Source: DTKY01 sp037440765
Lineage (GTDB): Bacteria > Acidobacteriota > Terriglobia > Bryobacterales > Bryobacteraceae
Direction: 5' to 3'
Assembly (NCBI GenBank): GCA_037440765.1
Contig: JBBITL010000103.1
Span: forward strand, 1 to 12,742
DNA: 12,742 bases
Shown one piece after another: positions 1 to 6,126 of this stretch; position 1 is the stretch's first letter; every line of letters begins with the position of its first letter. Made by a program: the position numbers and the translations under genes. Under the pieces are notes generated by a model. The model did no database searches and was not told where the DNA came from. It worked only from the letters and a program-made list of their open reading frames with translations.

Positions 1-1
1 C

Positions 2-76
2 TGGAGCGGGAGACGGGAATCGAACCCGCAACCAACAGCTTGGAAGGCTGTGACTCTACCATTGAGTTACTCCCGC
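2..76 (-). tRNA. tRNA-Gly (anticodon TCC)
   Basis: Read on the minus strand this folds as a full cloverleaf. The 7-bp acceptor stem GCGGGAG/CTCCCGC pairs 70-76 with 6-12. The D arm is ACTC/GAGT, the anticodon stem ACAGC/GCTGT carries the loop CTTCCAA with anticodon TCC, and the T arm is GCGGG/CCCGT with loop TTCGAAT. The discriminator base is T at position 5, as is usual for tRNA-Gly, and CCA is encoded at 4-2. It reads GGA (and probably GGG) codons. A good promoter lies about 50 bases upstream. Confidence 0.97.
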
Positions 77-128
77 CCGCCAGTGAACGGCGCCGGGCAC
101 ACCAAACCCTCCGCGCCTTCCAGTGTCA

Positions 129-158
129 ATTCTACGGGAACGAGCCCCTTCCCGTCAA
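129..158 (-). promoter_or_regulatory. Sigma70-type promoter for tRNA-Gly
   Basis: On the minus strand there is a -35 TTGACG (158-153), an 18-base spacer and a -10 TAGAAT (134-129). Transcription would start near 122, about 45 bases before the mature tRNA 5' end at 76. A second perfect TTGACA (132-127) overlaps the -10 but has no convincing -10 of its own. The match is to the general consensus only. Confidence 0.55.
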
Positions 159-183
159 ACCGGCGGGCGATCCTGCCCGCGGT
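159..183 (-). terminator. Hairpin after the sugar-transferase gene (possible terminator)
   Basis: A perfect 6-bp stem GCGGGC/GCCCGC with a 6-base loop (163-180) is extended by ACC/GGT across a one-base bulge. It begins about 10 bases after the TAG stop of the upstream minus-strand gene. Only a short T run follows, so termination would be weak. It also lies just ahead of the tRNA-Gly promoter, where an insulating terminator would make sense. Confidence 0.4.
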
Positions 184-193
184 CCGGTGACTT

Positions 194-1585
194 CTACTGC
201 GCGCCGCGCGAGAGCACGACGGTCTTCAGCGTGTGGAACAGGATGTAGAAGTCCAGGGCCGGGGACAGATGCTTGATGTAGTACAGATCGTACTCCAGCT
301 TCCTTGCGGCGTCCTCCATGGTGTCCCCGTACTTGTAGTTGATCTGCGCCCAGCCGGTGATGCCCGGCCGGACCCAGTGGCGCTGGCGGTAGAAGGGTAT
401 GCGCTCGCTCAGTTGCCCGACGAACTCGGGCCGCTCCGGCCGGGGGCCCACCAGGGACATCTCCCCCCGCAGCACGTTGAACAACTGCGGCAGTTCGTCC
501 AGCCGGAAGCGCCTCAGCCAGCGTCCCACCGCGGTGACGCGGTGATCGTTCCGGGACGCCCACACCGCTCCGGTCTCAGCCTCGGCGCGATCGTGCATGG
601 AGCGGAACTTGAAGAGCGTAAAGCTGCGGCCCTGCCAGCCCACGCGGGTTTGCCGGTACAGTACGGAGCCTGGCGAACTGAGCTTCACGGCCACAGCGAT
701 CAGCAGCATCAGCGGCGCGCACGCGGCTGCCACGGCCGCGGCGACCAGCCAGGAGTAGGCGGACTGGAGCGCCAGCCTGGAGCGGTGCGGCCCCGTTTCG
801 CCCGAATAAATGAGCTGCGCAGGACGAAGCTCGTTCAAGGAGACCCTCTTGAACACGCGCTCGAAAGTCGTGGCTGCCTCCTCAATCCTCATGCCCGAGA
901 AGCGCAGGTCAAGCAGATCCAATGAAGGGACGTTTCCCCGGCGATCTTCCACCCCGACAACGATGAGATTTGGTTTGACGGCCTCGGCCGCCTCTCTGAG
1001 CGCGCTCGTCCCGGCCAGCGTCCGGATCCCGGTCCGGGCCGCAACGGCCGGCTTCTCATCGTTGACGGAGCCCAGCACGCGCACGCCGAATTCCGGATGC
1101 TCATCCCAATGCCGGGCTATAGCCATCGCCAGGCCGTTGCATCCCAGAAAAAGAACCCGGTCTTCTCCTATGGCGCGCAACACCGCACCGCTGTAAAAAA
1201 TCCGCCACGCTACGAAGGAGAAGAGGCTGAACCCGCTGCCAAGCAGCACCACCCAGCGGGGCAAGATCAGGTTCGGATTCAAATACCCCAGCAGAGCCTG
1301 CACCAGGATCCCTGCCCCCACGATCTGGAGTCCCTGCTGCACCAGGAGTATGCGGGAGCGCACCTGGACTTCGCTGTAAAGGTCGTGCAGATAGATCCCC
1401 GCAAGAAGGGTGAGCCAGATGAGAGCGAGCCTGCCAGCGCCGCCGTCGTACAGAAGGTACACGGCCGGGTCCACGGTGAGAACCAGGTAGCAGGCCAGAA
1501 CGAACGAGCAGAGTATCAGGACCGCTTCGGTAACCAGCAGCGTCAGGACGTGGGAAGGGACCAGGCTGCGGAGCAGGCGGATCAT
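194..1585 (-). CDS. Exopolysaccharide polyprenyl glycosylphosphotransferase
   Basis: A 463-residue integral membrane enzyme expected to transfer a sugar-1-phosphate from a nucleotide sugar to undecaprenyl phosphate, the priming step of capsule or exopolysaccharide synthesis. Hydrophobic segments lie at about 13-37, 52-66, 84-100 and 110-128. A CoA-binding-like soluble domain follows (LFLGCNG at 145-151). A membrane helix at 276-300 precedes the catalytic bacterial sugar transferase domain (PF02397 type), with YRQTRVG at 310-316, KFRSM at 326-330, DELPQL at 363-368, GPRPERPEF at 380-388 and RPGITGWAQ at 406-414. All family hallmarks are intact and the length is typical. The overall form resembles TIGR03013/TIGR03025 proteins; the donor sugar cannot be read from sequence. 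The start is ATG with AGGGG about 11 bases upstream. No other polysaccharide gene lies in the window, so it may act with a cluster elsewhere. Confidence 0.93.
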   Translation of the reverse strand: MIRLLRSLVPSHVLTLLVTEAVLILCSFVLACYLVLTVDPAVYLLYDGGAGRLALIWLTLLAGIYLHDLYSEVQVRSRILLVQQGLQIVGAGILVQALLGYLNPNLILPRWVVLLGSGFSLFSFVAWRIFYSGAVLRAIGEDRVLFLGCNGLAMAIARHWDEHPEFGVRVLGSVNDEKPAVAARTGIRTLAGTSALREAAEAVKPNLIVVGVEDRRGNVPSLDLLDLRFSGMRIEEAATTFERVFKRVSLNELRPAQLIYSGETGPHRSRLALQSAYSWLVAAAVAAACAPLMLLIAVAVKLSSPGSVLYRQTRVGWQGRSFTLFKFRSMHDRAEAETGAVWASRNDHRVTAVGRWLRRFRLDELPQLFNVLRGEMSLVGPRPERPEFVGQLSERIPFYRQRHWVRPGITGWAQINYKYGDTMEDAARKLEYDLYYIKHLSPALDFYILFHTLKTVVLSRGAQ

Positions 1586-1589
1586 GGCG

Positions 1590-1606
1590 CAAAAAGCCCC
1601 TGGGCT
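1590..1606 (-). promoter_or_regulatory. Hairpin enclosing the Shine-Dalgarno of the sugar transferase
   Basis: On the minus strand AGCCCAGGGGCT (1606-1595) folds as a 4-bp AGCC/GGCT stem and contains the only Shine-Dalgarno-like AGGGG for the ATG at 1585. It is followed by TTTTT. The arrangement resembles either an occluded ribosome site or a very small terminator after the pilin gene. The stem is short, so confidence is low. Confidence 0.25.
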
Positions 1607-1686
1607 CAGCTAAAAGGCAAGTCTACCACGCTGCCCGCGGAGGGCTCCTTGCGGCGATTCTGCCGGGGTGCCTTTTCGGGGTGGCG

Positions 1687-1872
1687 CTAGCTGCCGCTGG
1701 CCACCGAACCTGCCGAGGACAGGTTGTTGTCGGTAGTACCCCAGATCCCGTGCACCGCTTCACCGCTGCCGATCATCAGGGCGGCGGAGGCCAGGCAGAC
1801 CATGGCGAGCAGCAGCGTGTACTCGATCAGGTCCTGCCCATCCTCCTCCCTTAAGAGTTGTACTAGTTTCAC
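1687..1872 (-). CDS. Flp-family type IVb pilin
   Basis: A 61-residue small pilin. The start is the GTG at 1872-1870, because GGGAGGAG lies 5 bases upstream; a longer in-frame reading to 1956 would add 28 arginine-rich residues with no family match. Residues 8-12 (REEDG) form the charged leader end. Processing by prepilin peptidase would fall after Gly12, giving a mature protein beginning QDLIEY with Glu at +5 and Tyr at +6, the Flp signature. The hydrophobic helix spans about 19-34, followed by a short Gly/Ser/Ala tail. Flp pilins form tight-adherence (Tad) pili. No cpa/tad assembly gene is visible nearby, so it is an orphan here. The sugar-transferase gene follows after about 100 bases on the same strand; co-transcription is possible but unproven. 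Confidence 0.85.
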   Translation of the reverse strand: MKLVQLLREEDGQDLIEYTLLLAMVCLASAALMIGSGEAVHGIWGTTDNNLSSAGSVASGS

Positions 1873-2031
1873 CGTGCTCCTCCCGCCGGCTCGACCGTTC
1901 GGCGCCTGGCCCGCGCGGTTCCGGCACCGCAGGCGCTGGACCGGCGCTTTGCTCACTGCTTCTGCTCACCATGTTGTGCCGGACGGCCCGGCGTGGCAAT
2001 AGAGCATTGGTTAACAGCAGGTTTGGAGAGT

Positions 2032-2044
2032 CACGGTACCCGTG
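2032..2044. repeat. Small palindrome between the MFS and pilin genes
   Basis: A perfect inverted repeat CACGG-TAC-CCGTG lies in the roughly 200-base gap between the MFS stop and the pilin start. It could be an operator or a weak hairpin. No T tract follows on either strand, so I do not call it a terminator. I see no good sigma70 promoter for the pilin in this gap (1873-2076). Confidence 0.3.
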
Positions 2045-2076
2045 GCCCACAAATGGGGGGGGCTGGGGCGCGTTTG

Positions 2077-3321
2077 TTATGCCTTGATGGGCTTCATCTT
2101 CCCCAAAAGCAGGTGCACAGCGGTGAGGGCCAGGAGATGAAAACAACCCATGATCAGGAAGATTGGCGTGTAGCCGAAGTGCGAAATGATGTAACCGGGC
2201 AACAGCGAGGAGAACAGCACTCCTCCCAGTCCGCCGAAGGCGCCGCCGATACCGGTGACTGAGGCGACGGCCTGCTTGGGGAAGACGTCGGAGACCGTGG
2301 TGAAGAGATTGCAGGACCACCCTTGGTGGGCGGCGGTCGCCAGACTCACCAGGGCCACCGCCAGTATGGGGCTGGGCGCCAGGACCGACATGGCAGCTAT
2401 CGGCATCAACGCGCAGCACACGGCCATCGCCGCCTTGCGGGCAGTGGCGAGGGGCCATCCGCGCCGGATAAGATGACCGGAAAGCCAGCCGCCGCCGACA
2501 CTGCCGACGTCCGCCATCAGGTAGACCACCGGCAGAGCCCATCCGACCTCCATCATCTTGAATTTCCGCACGTCGTACAGATAGAGCGGAAGCCAGGACA
2601 GGTAAAACCACCAGACCGGATCAGCCAGAAACTTGCCGGCGGCAAACCCCCAGGTCTCCTTGTACTTCAGCGCGGCGACCCAACCCACTGTCGGGGCCGA
2701 CCGGCTTTCCTCAATGTCGCTGTTGATGTAGGCCAACTCCGCCGCGTTCACCGAGCGGTGTGCGTGGGGCTGCCGGTAGACGATCCACCACACCAGCGCC
2801 AGCACAAACCCGGTGGATGCCGTAATGACGAAGCAGGCGCGCCATCCTAACGCCATTGCCATCCAGACGAACAACGGGGGGCCGACCATGGCGGCCACAT
2901 TGGTGCCCGCGTTGAAGATGCCTGTGGCGAAGGCCCGGTCCTTCTTGGGGAACCACTCGGCCACGCTCTTTACGGCGGCGGGGAAGTTGCCGGCCTCTCC
3001 CAACCCGAGCATGGCCCGCCAGAAGGCCAGACCTGACCAGCTCCTGGCGGCGGCGTGCAGCGCGGCCGCGATCGACCACCACAGGATCGAGAACGTGTAG
3101 CCGATGCGGGTCCCGTACTTGTCGATGAGCTTGCCCACGATCAGGAAGCCCACCGTGTAGGCCATCTGGAACGAGGCCTGTATGTAGCTGTATTGCTCGG
3201 TGGAGACGTGCAGGTCTTCCCGGATGACGGGGATCAGCACCGAGATCACGATGCGATCCAGGTAGTTGTTGGTCGTCACCAGGAACAGAAGGGCCAGGAT
3301 GAACCAGCGGTATCGCGTCAT
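2077..3321 (-). CDS. MFS transporter, anion:cation symporter (hexuronate-type) family
   Basis: A polytopic inner-membrane secondary transporter of about 414 residues with roughly 12 hydrophobic helices in two halves split by a charged loop near residues 185-225. The first half has the MFS motif GKLIDKYGTR (about 63-72) and the stretch LGLGEAGNFPAAVKSVAEWF (about 106-125), typical of the ACS family (ExuT, GudP, DgoT). The second half has WWFYLSWLPLYL. ACS members usually move sugar acids such as hexuronates, glucarate or galactonate with protons; the substrate is not deducible. I chose the ATG at 3321 because it overlaps the tsaC stop as ATGA, suggesting coupling. The in-frame ATG at 3336 would add five residues and is possible. 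Neither start has a strong Shine-Dalgarno. Confidence 0.9.
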   Translation of the reverse strand: MTRYRWFILALLFLVTTNNYLDRIVISVLIPVIREDLHVSTEQYSYIQASFQMAYTVGFLIVGKLIDKYGTRIGYTFSILWWSIAAALHAAARSWSGLAFWRAMLGLGEAGNFPAAVKSVAEWFPKKDRAFATGIFNAGTNVAAMVGPPLFVWMAMALGWRACFVITASTGFVLALVWWIVYRQPHAHRSVNAAELAYINSDIEESRSAPTVGWVAALKYKETWGFAAGKFLADPVWWFYLSWLPLYLYDVRKFKMMEVGWALPVVYLMADVGSVGGGWLSGHLIRRGWPLATARKAAMAVCCALMPIAAMSVLAPSPILAVALVSLATAAHQGWSCNLFTTVSDVFPKQAVASVTGIGGAFGGLGGVLFSSLLPGYIISHFGYTPIFLIMGCFHLLALTAVHLLLGKMKPIKA

Positions 3322-4256
3322 GGCAGTGCGGACCATTCTATCTCAGCCGCGCGCCAGAGGCGGTCGGCCGCGGCCGCCCATTCGGGAGAGTCGGGAAGCT
3401 GCTCAACCGCGATCCAGTCCCAGCCCTGCCGGTCCAGCCGGTACAGCGTGTCGTACAGCGCCGCGGCGAAAGCCCCGGGGTCCTCGGGCATGAATCCCGG
3501 GCCGGCTGCGCCCCTCACGAGCCGGATTCCACGGCCCTGCGGAACCGGCCCGCCGGGCGTGGTAATCACAAGCCGCGTGCGAGGGCGGTAGTGCGTGCGC
3601 CGTCTGCCCGGCGAGGACTGGGCGCCGTCCTCCACCCGGGGGGCCAGTTCTACCCTCCCGACCAGGGCCTCGATTTCAGCCTGCGTGACCATCCCTGGCC
3701 GCAGTAGCTGCGGAGGCCGTGCCGCCAACGACAGGACCGTGGATTCCAAACCCACGTTCGCCGGTCCGCCGTCCAGGATCATATCGACAGCGTCGCCGAG
3801 TTGCTCGCGGACGTGCCCGGCCGTGGTGGGTGAAAGGCGTGTGAACAGGTTCGCGCTGGGAGCGGCGATGGGTACTCCGGCGGCCCGTATGAGCCCCAGC
3901 GCCAGAGGATGCGCCGGCAGCCGGATACCAACCGTCCCGAGGCCGGCAGTAACCACGTCGGGAACAACCGGCCGCTTGGGCAGGACCAGGGTGAGCGGGC
4001 CGGGCCAGAAGCGCCCAGCCAGCGCCTCGGCCTCCGGCGGCCACAGGGCTGCCAGGCCGCGGGCCATCTCAACCGAGTCCACGTGCACGATCAGGGGGCT
4101 GGTGGACGGACGGCCCTTGACTTCGAAGATCCGCGCGACTGCGGCCGCGTCCAGGGCATTGGCGCCCAAGCCGTAGACGGTTTCCGTAGGGAAGGCAACC
4201 AGGCGGCCGGCACGTATCAGCTCGGCGGCGCGGAGGAGGTCCGGATGCGCTGCCAT
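3318..4256 (-). CDS. tsaC: Threonylcarbamoyl-AMP synthase (Sua5/TsaC, long form)
   Basis: A 312-residue cytosolic enzyme that makes L-threonylcarbamoyladenylate from threonine, bicarbonate and ATP, the first step of t6A37 modification of ANN-decoding tRNAs. The YrdC/TsaC domain covers about 8-200: PTETVYGLG at 23-31, the KGRP/SPL substrate motif at 47-55, FWPGPLT at 83-89, R112 in IRLP, APSAN at 132-136, NVGLESTVL at 167-175 and LRPG at 185-188. The linker with the conserved SPGRRRTHYRP form (215-225) leads to a C-terminal Sua5 domain (about 226-312). This is therefore the two-domain Sua5 type rather than single-domain TsaC (about 190 residues). Start ATG at 4256; a GAGGGAG lies rather far upstream. 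It sits 85 bases after prfB and overlaps the MFS gene by four bases. Pairing with prfB makes a translation-related run. Confidence 0.95.
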   Translation of the reverse strand: MAAHPDLLRAAELIRAGRLVAFPTETVYGLGANALDAAAVARIFEVKGRPSTSPLIVHVDSVEMARGLAALWPPEAEALAGRFWPGPLTLVLPKRPVVPDVVTAGLGTVGIRLPAHPLALGLIRAAGVPIAAPSANLFTRLSPTTAGHVREQLGDAVDMILDGGPANVGLESTVLSLAARPPQLLRPGMVTQAEIEALVGRVELAPRVEDGAQSSPGRRRTHYRPRTRLVITTPGGPVPQGRGIRLVRGAAGPGFMPEDPGAFAAALYDTLYRLDRQGWDWIAVEQLPDSPEWAAAADRLWRAAEIEWSALP

Positions 4257-4291
4257 GCTACTGTGTCCGCTCCCTCACGGTCGCGGTTCGG

Positions 4292-4332
4292 GGACAGGCC
4301 AGGAGGTCCGTCCCACGGGTCCTCGCCTGTCC
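4292..4332. repeat. Interrupted inverted repeat in the prfB-tsaC gap (REP-like)
   Basis: Outer arms GGACAGGC (4292-4299) and GCCTGTCC (4325-4332) are perfect complements. Inner arms GAGG (4303-4306) and CCTC (4321-4324) add to the stem across a 3-base bulge. The flanks contain CCGCTCCCTCACGG and TCGCGGTTCG (4267-4290), a type of string I recall as common in intergenic repeats of acidobacteria and planctomycetes. Only one copy is present here, so multi-copy status is an inference. No T run follows, so it is not a standard terminator. Confidence 0.5.
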
Positions 4333-4341
4333 AGCGGTTCG

Positions 4342-5476
4342 CTAGTCGGAGACATCGTCCTTGCCGTCGCCCGCCGTTCTGCCGGTCTTCCGGAAGACAA
4401 GGTAGGCCTGGATCAGATCGTCGATCCCGCCGCCCAGCACGCGATCCACGTCGCCGATGGCGAGCTTGGTGCGGTGATCCTTCACCAGCCGGTATGGGGC
4501 CAGCACATAGCTGCGGATCTGGCTCCCGAAGTTGATGTCGAGCTTGCCGGCCTCCAGCTTCTGTTCTTCGGCCTGCTTCTTGGCCAGTTCGTGCTCGTAC
4601 AGGCGTGCGCGCAACTGCTTCATGGCGGAGGCGCGGTTCTTGTGCTGCGAGCGCTCGTTCTGGCACTGCACCACGATGCCCGTGGGCAGGTGGGTCATGC
4701 GTATGGCCGAGTCGGTGCGGTTCACGTGCTGGCCTCCGGCGCCGCTCGCCCGGAAGGTATCCACCCGCAGGTCCTCGCTCCGGATGTCGATCTTGATCTC
4801 CTCTTCCACCTGCGGGTAGACGAAGACGGAAGCGAACGAGGTGTGCCGCCGCGCATTGGCGTCAAACGGAGAGATGCGCACCAGCCGGTGCACGCCCACC
4901 TCGGACTGGAGCAGCCCGTAGGCGTTCTCGCCGTCCACCTCGAAGGTCACCGACTTGACGCCGGCTCCTTCACCCTCCAGCCGGTCGGTCACCGACGCGA
5001 CGAAGCCCTTGCGCTCGGCCCAGCGCAGGTACATGCGTTCCAGCATCTCGGCCCAGTCCTGGCTCTCGGTGCCCCCCGCGCCCGGATGGATGGTCACTAT
5101 GGCGCTGAGCCGGTCGTTCTCTCCAGCCAGGAGCATCGACGTCTCCAACTCCGCCAGGCGCGCCCGGAGGCGCTTCAGTTCCTGTTCAATCTCGCCGGCG
5201 ACCGGCTCGCCCTCGCGCGACAGCTCGAACAGCGTCTCAATGTCGGAGGTCATGGAGCGGATGAAGGCGTCGTTGGTCAAGGCCTCCTGGAGGCGCTTGC
5301 GGTCCTGCATGACCTTCTGGCTTCGCTCCGGCTGGAGCCAGAAGTCAGGCGCGGCAATCTGCTTCTCGATCGCGGCTAGCTGGGACTGCTTGGCGGGGGA
5401 GTCAAAGATAGCTCCGCACAGCGTGCGATTGCTGGCGGAGCGGGAGGTATTCGCGCTCGAGTTCCTCGATCGTCAT
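4342..5476 (-). CDS. prfB: Peptide chain release factor 2, with programmed +1 frameshift
   Basis: RF2 recognises UAA and UGA and triggers peptide release. The gene is two frames. The ATG at 5476 starts 24 codons ending TAT CTT, then an in-frame TGA (5404-5402). Skipping one base at CTT-T-GAC enters the main frame, which runs 353 codons to 4342, giving 377 residues. The anticodon-like SPF tripeptide is at 202-204 and GGQ at 247-249, almost the E. coli positions, inside RASGAGGQHVNRT. The N-terminal coiled-coil domain is intact only if the frameshift is honoured; a gene called from the main frame alone would lose about 55 residues. The C-terminus has a short charged tail (about 12 residues beyond usual). 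The start ATG overlaps the stop of the upstream phosphoesterase as ATGA. Autoregulation is the known purpose of the shift: low RF2 lets ribosomes pause at UGA and shift frame. Confidence 0.97.
5401..5415 (-). promoter_or_regulatory. prfB programmed frameshift site
   Basis: On the minus strand: a GGAG element (5415-5412), then C TAT CTT TGA C. The slippery CTT at 5407-5405 is followed by stop TGA at 5404-5402 and the C context at 5401. The E. coli element is AGGGGG TAT CTT TGA C, so slip codon, stop and 3' C are identical and only the internal Shine-Dalgarno is weaker. Confidence 0.95.
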
Positions 5477-6084
5477 ACGCCCTTCAGTTTATCAAAATCG
5501 ATCAGGCGCCCCTGCGGTCCGGCGCTGAAACCCAGCGTCCGGCCGAGCCTGGCCTCAACGCCTGCCGCCTCGTGGACGTGGCCGGCGCAGAACACCTCCG
5601 GCTGGTGCTCTTCTATGAAGCGGGCCACGGCGCGGCTTCCGATGTGCACTCCATCGCGCACGCGGTCGAGCGGCGTGCCATATGGAGGGCAGTGACAGAT
5701 GAGGACCAGCGGCTTGAGGGAGCGGAACTTCTCAAGGCGCTCTCCCAGTTCCGCCTCCGAGTACTCGCCGGGCGTGTTGAAAGGTGTAGGACTGGAGTAA
5801 CCCAGGCCGGCCAGGTGGAAGCCTCCGGCCTGGACACTCTGCTCGTGGAAGTGATGCAGACCGAACTTGTGGCAAAAGGCGGAGGTCATGGCGGCCGGCT
5901 CGTGGTTGCCCGGCAGCACATGCGTGCGCCCGGCGCGGCGGCGCAGGATCTGGCCGCAGCCGTCCAGGCCGCGTCCCCAGCTTGTCAGGTCCCCGGCCGC
6001 GAAGTAGTGGTCGGCCTCAATCTCCATGAGCCGTTCGAGCGCCCTGTAATCCCCGTGAATGTCCGAGAACACCAGAATCTTCAT
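5473..6084 (-). CDS. Calcineurin-like metallophosphoesterase
   Basis: A 203-residue predicted cytosolic phosphoesterase with the complete two-metal site: D8-x-H10 (FSDIHGD), G31-D32, GNHE at 59-62, H131 (CHCPP) and GHVH at 168-171. The compact form resembles the Icc-related phosphoesterases of COG2129; the substrate is unknown. The start is the ATG at 6084 (MKILVFSDIHGD), which puts the first metal motif at the normal position; reading further upstream to 6144 would add 20 residues of no family likeness. There is no Shine-Dalgarno before this ATG, but a TACAAT (6099-6094) lies about 10 bases upstream, so the transcript may be leaderless or nearly so. Its stop overlaps the prfB start by ATGA, so it is probably the first gene of the run through prfB and perhaps tsaC and the MFS gene. 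It is divergent from the kgd-like gene. Confidence 0.88.
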   Translation of the reverse strand: MKILVFSDIHGDYRALERLMEIEADHYFAAGDLTSWGRGLDGCGQILRRRAGRTHVLPGNHEPAAMTSAFCHKFGLHHFHEQSVQAGGFHLAGLGYSSPTPFNTPGEYSEAELGERLEKFRSLKPLVLICHCPPYGTPLDRVRDGVHIGSRAVARFIEEHQPEVFCAGHVHEAAGVEARLGRTLGFSAGPQGRLIDFDKLKGV

Positions 6085-6126
6085 GGAATGAGCATTGTAC
6101 TCGATGCAGGCGCGGCTTCGGCTATC

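Noticed and set aside
233..925. Plus-strand open frame opposite the sugar transferase
   Set aside because: A shadow frame; the minus strand carries all sugar-transferase motifs.
1993..2012. Sigma54-like TGGCAATAGAGCATTGG on the plus strand
   Set aside because: The -12 element reads TTGG instead of TTGC, and it points into the 3' end of the convergent MFS gene with no plus-strand gene to serve.
4255..5379. Long plus-strand open frame opposite prfB
   Set aside because: A shadow of prfB; low-complexity His/Leu/Arg-rich translation with no motif.
5572..6126. Upstream extension of the kgd-like frame by about 185 codons
   Set aside because: It covers the whole metallophosphoesterase gene on the other strand, starts at a GTG without a ribosome site and lacks similarity to Kgd N-termini; the E1o-like helix begins just after 6151.
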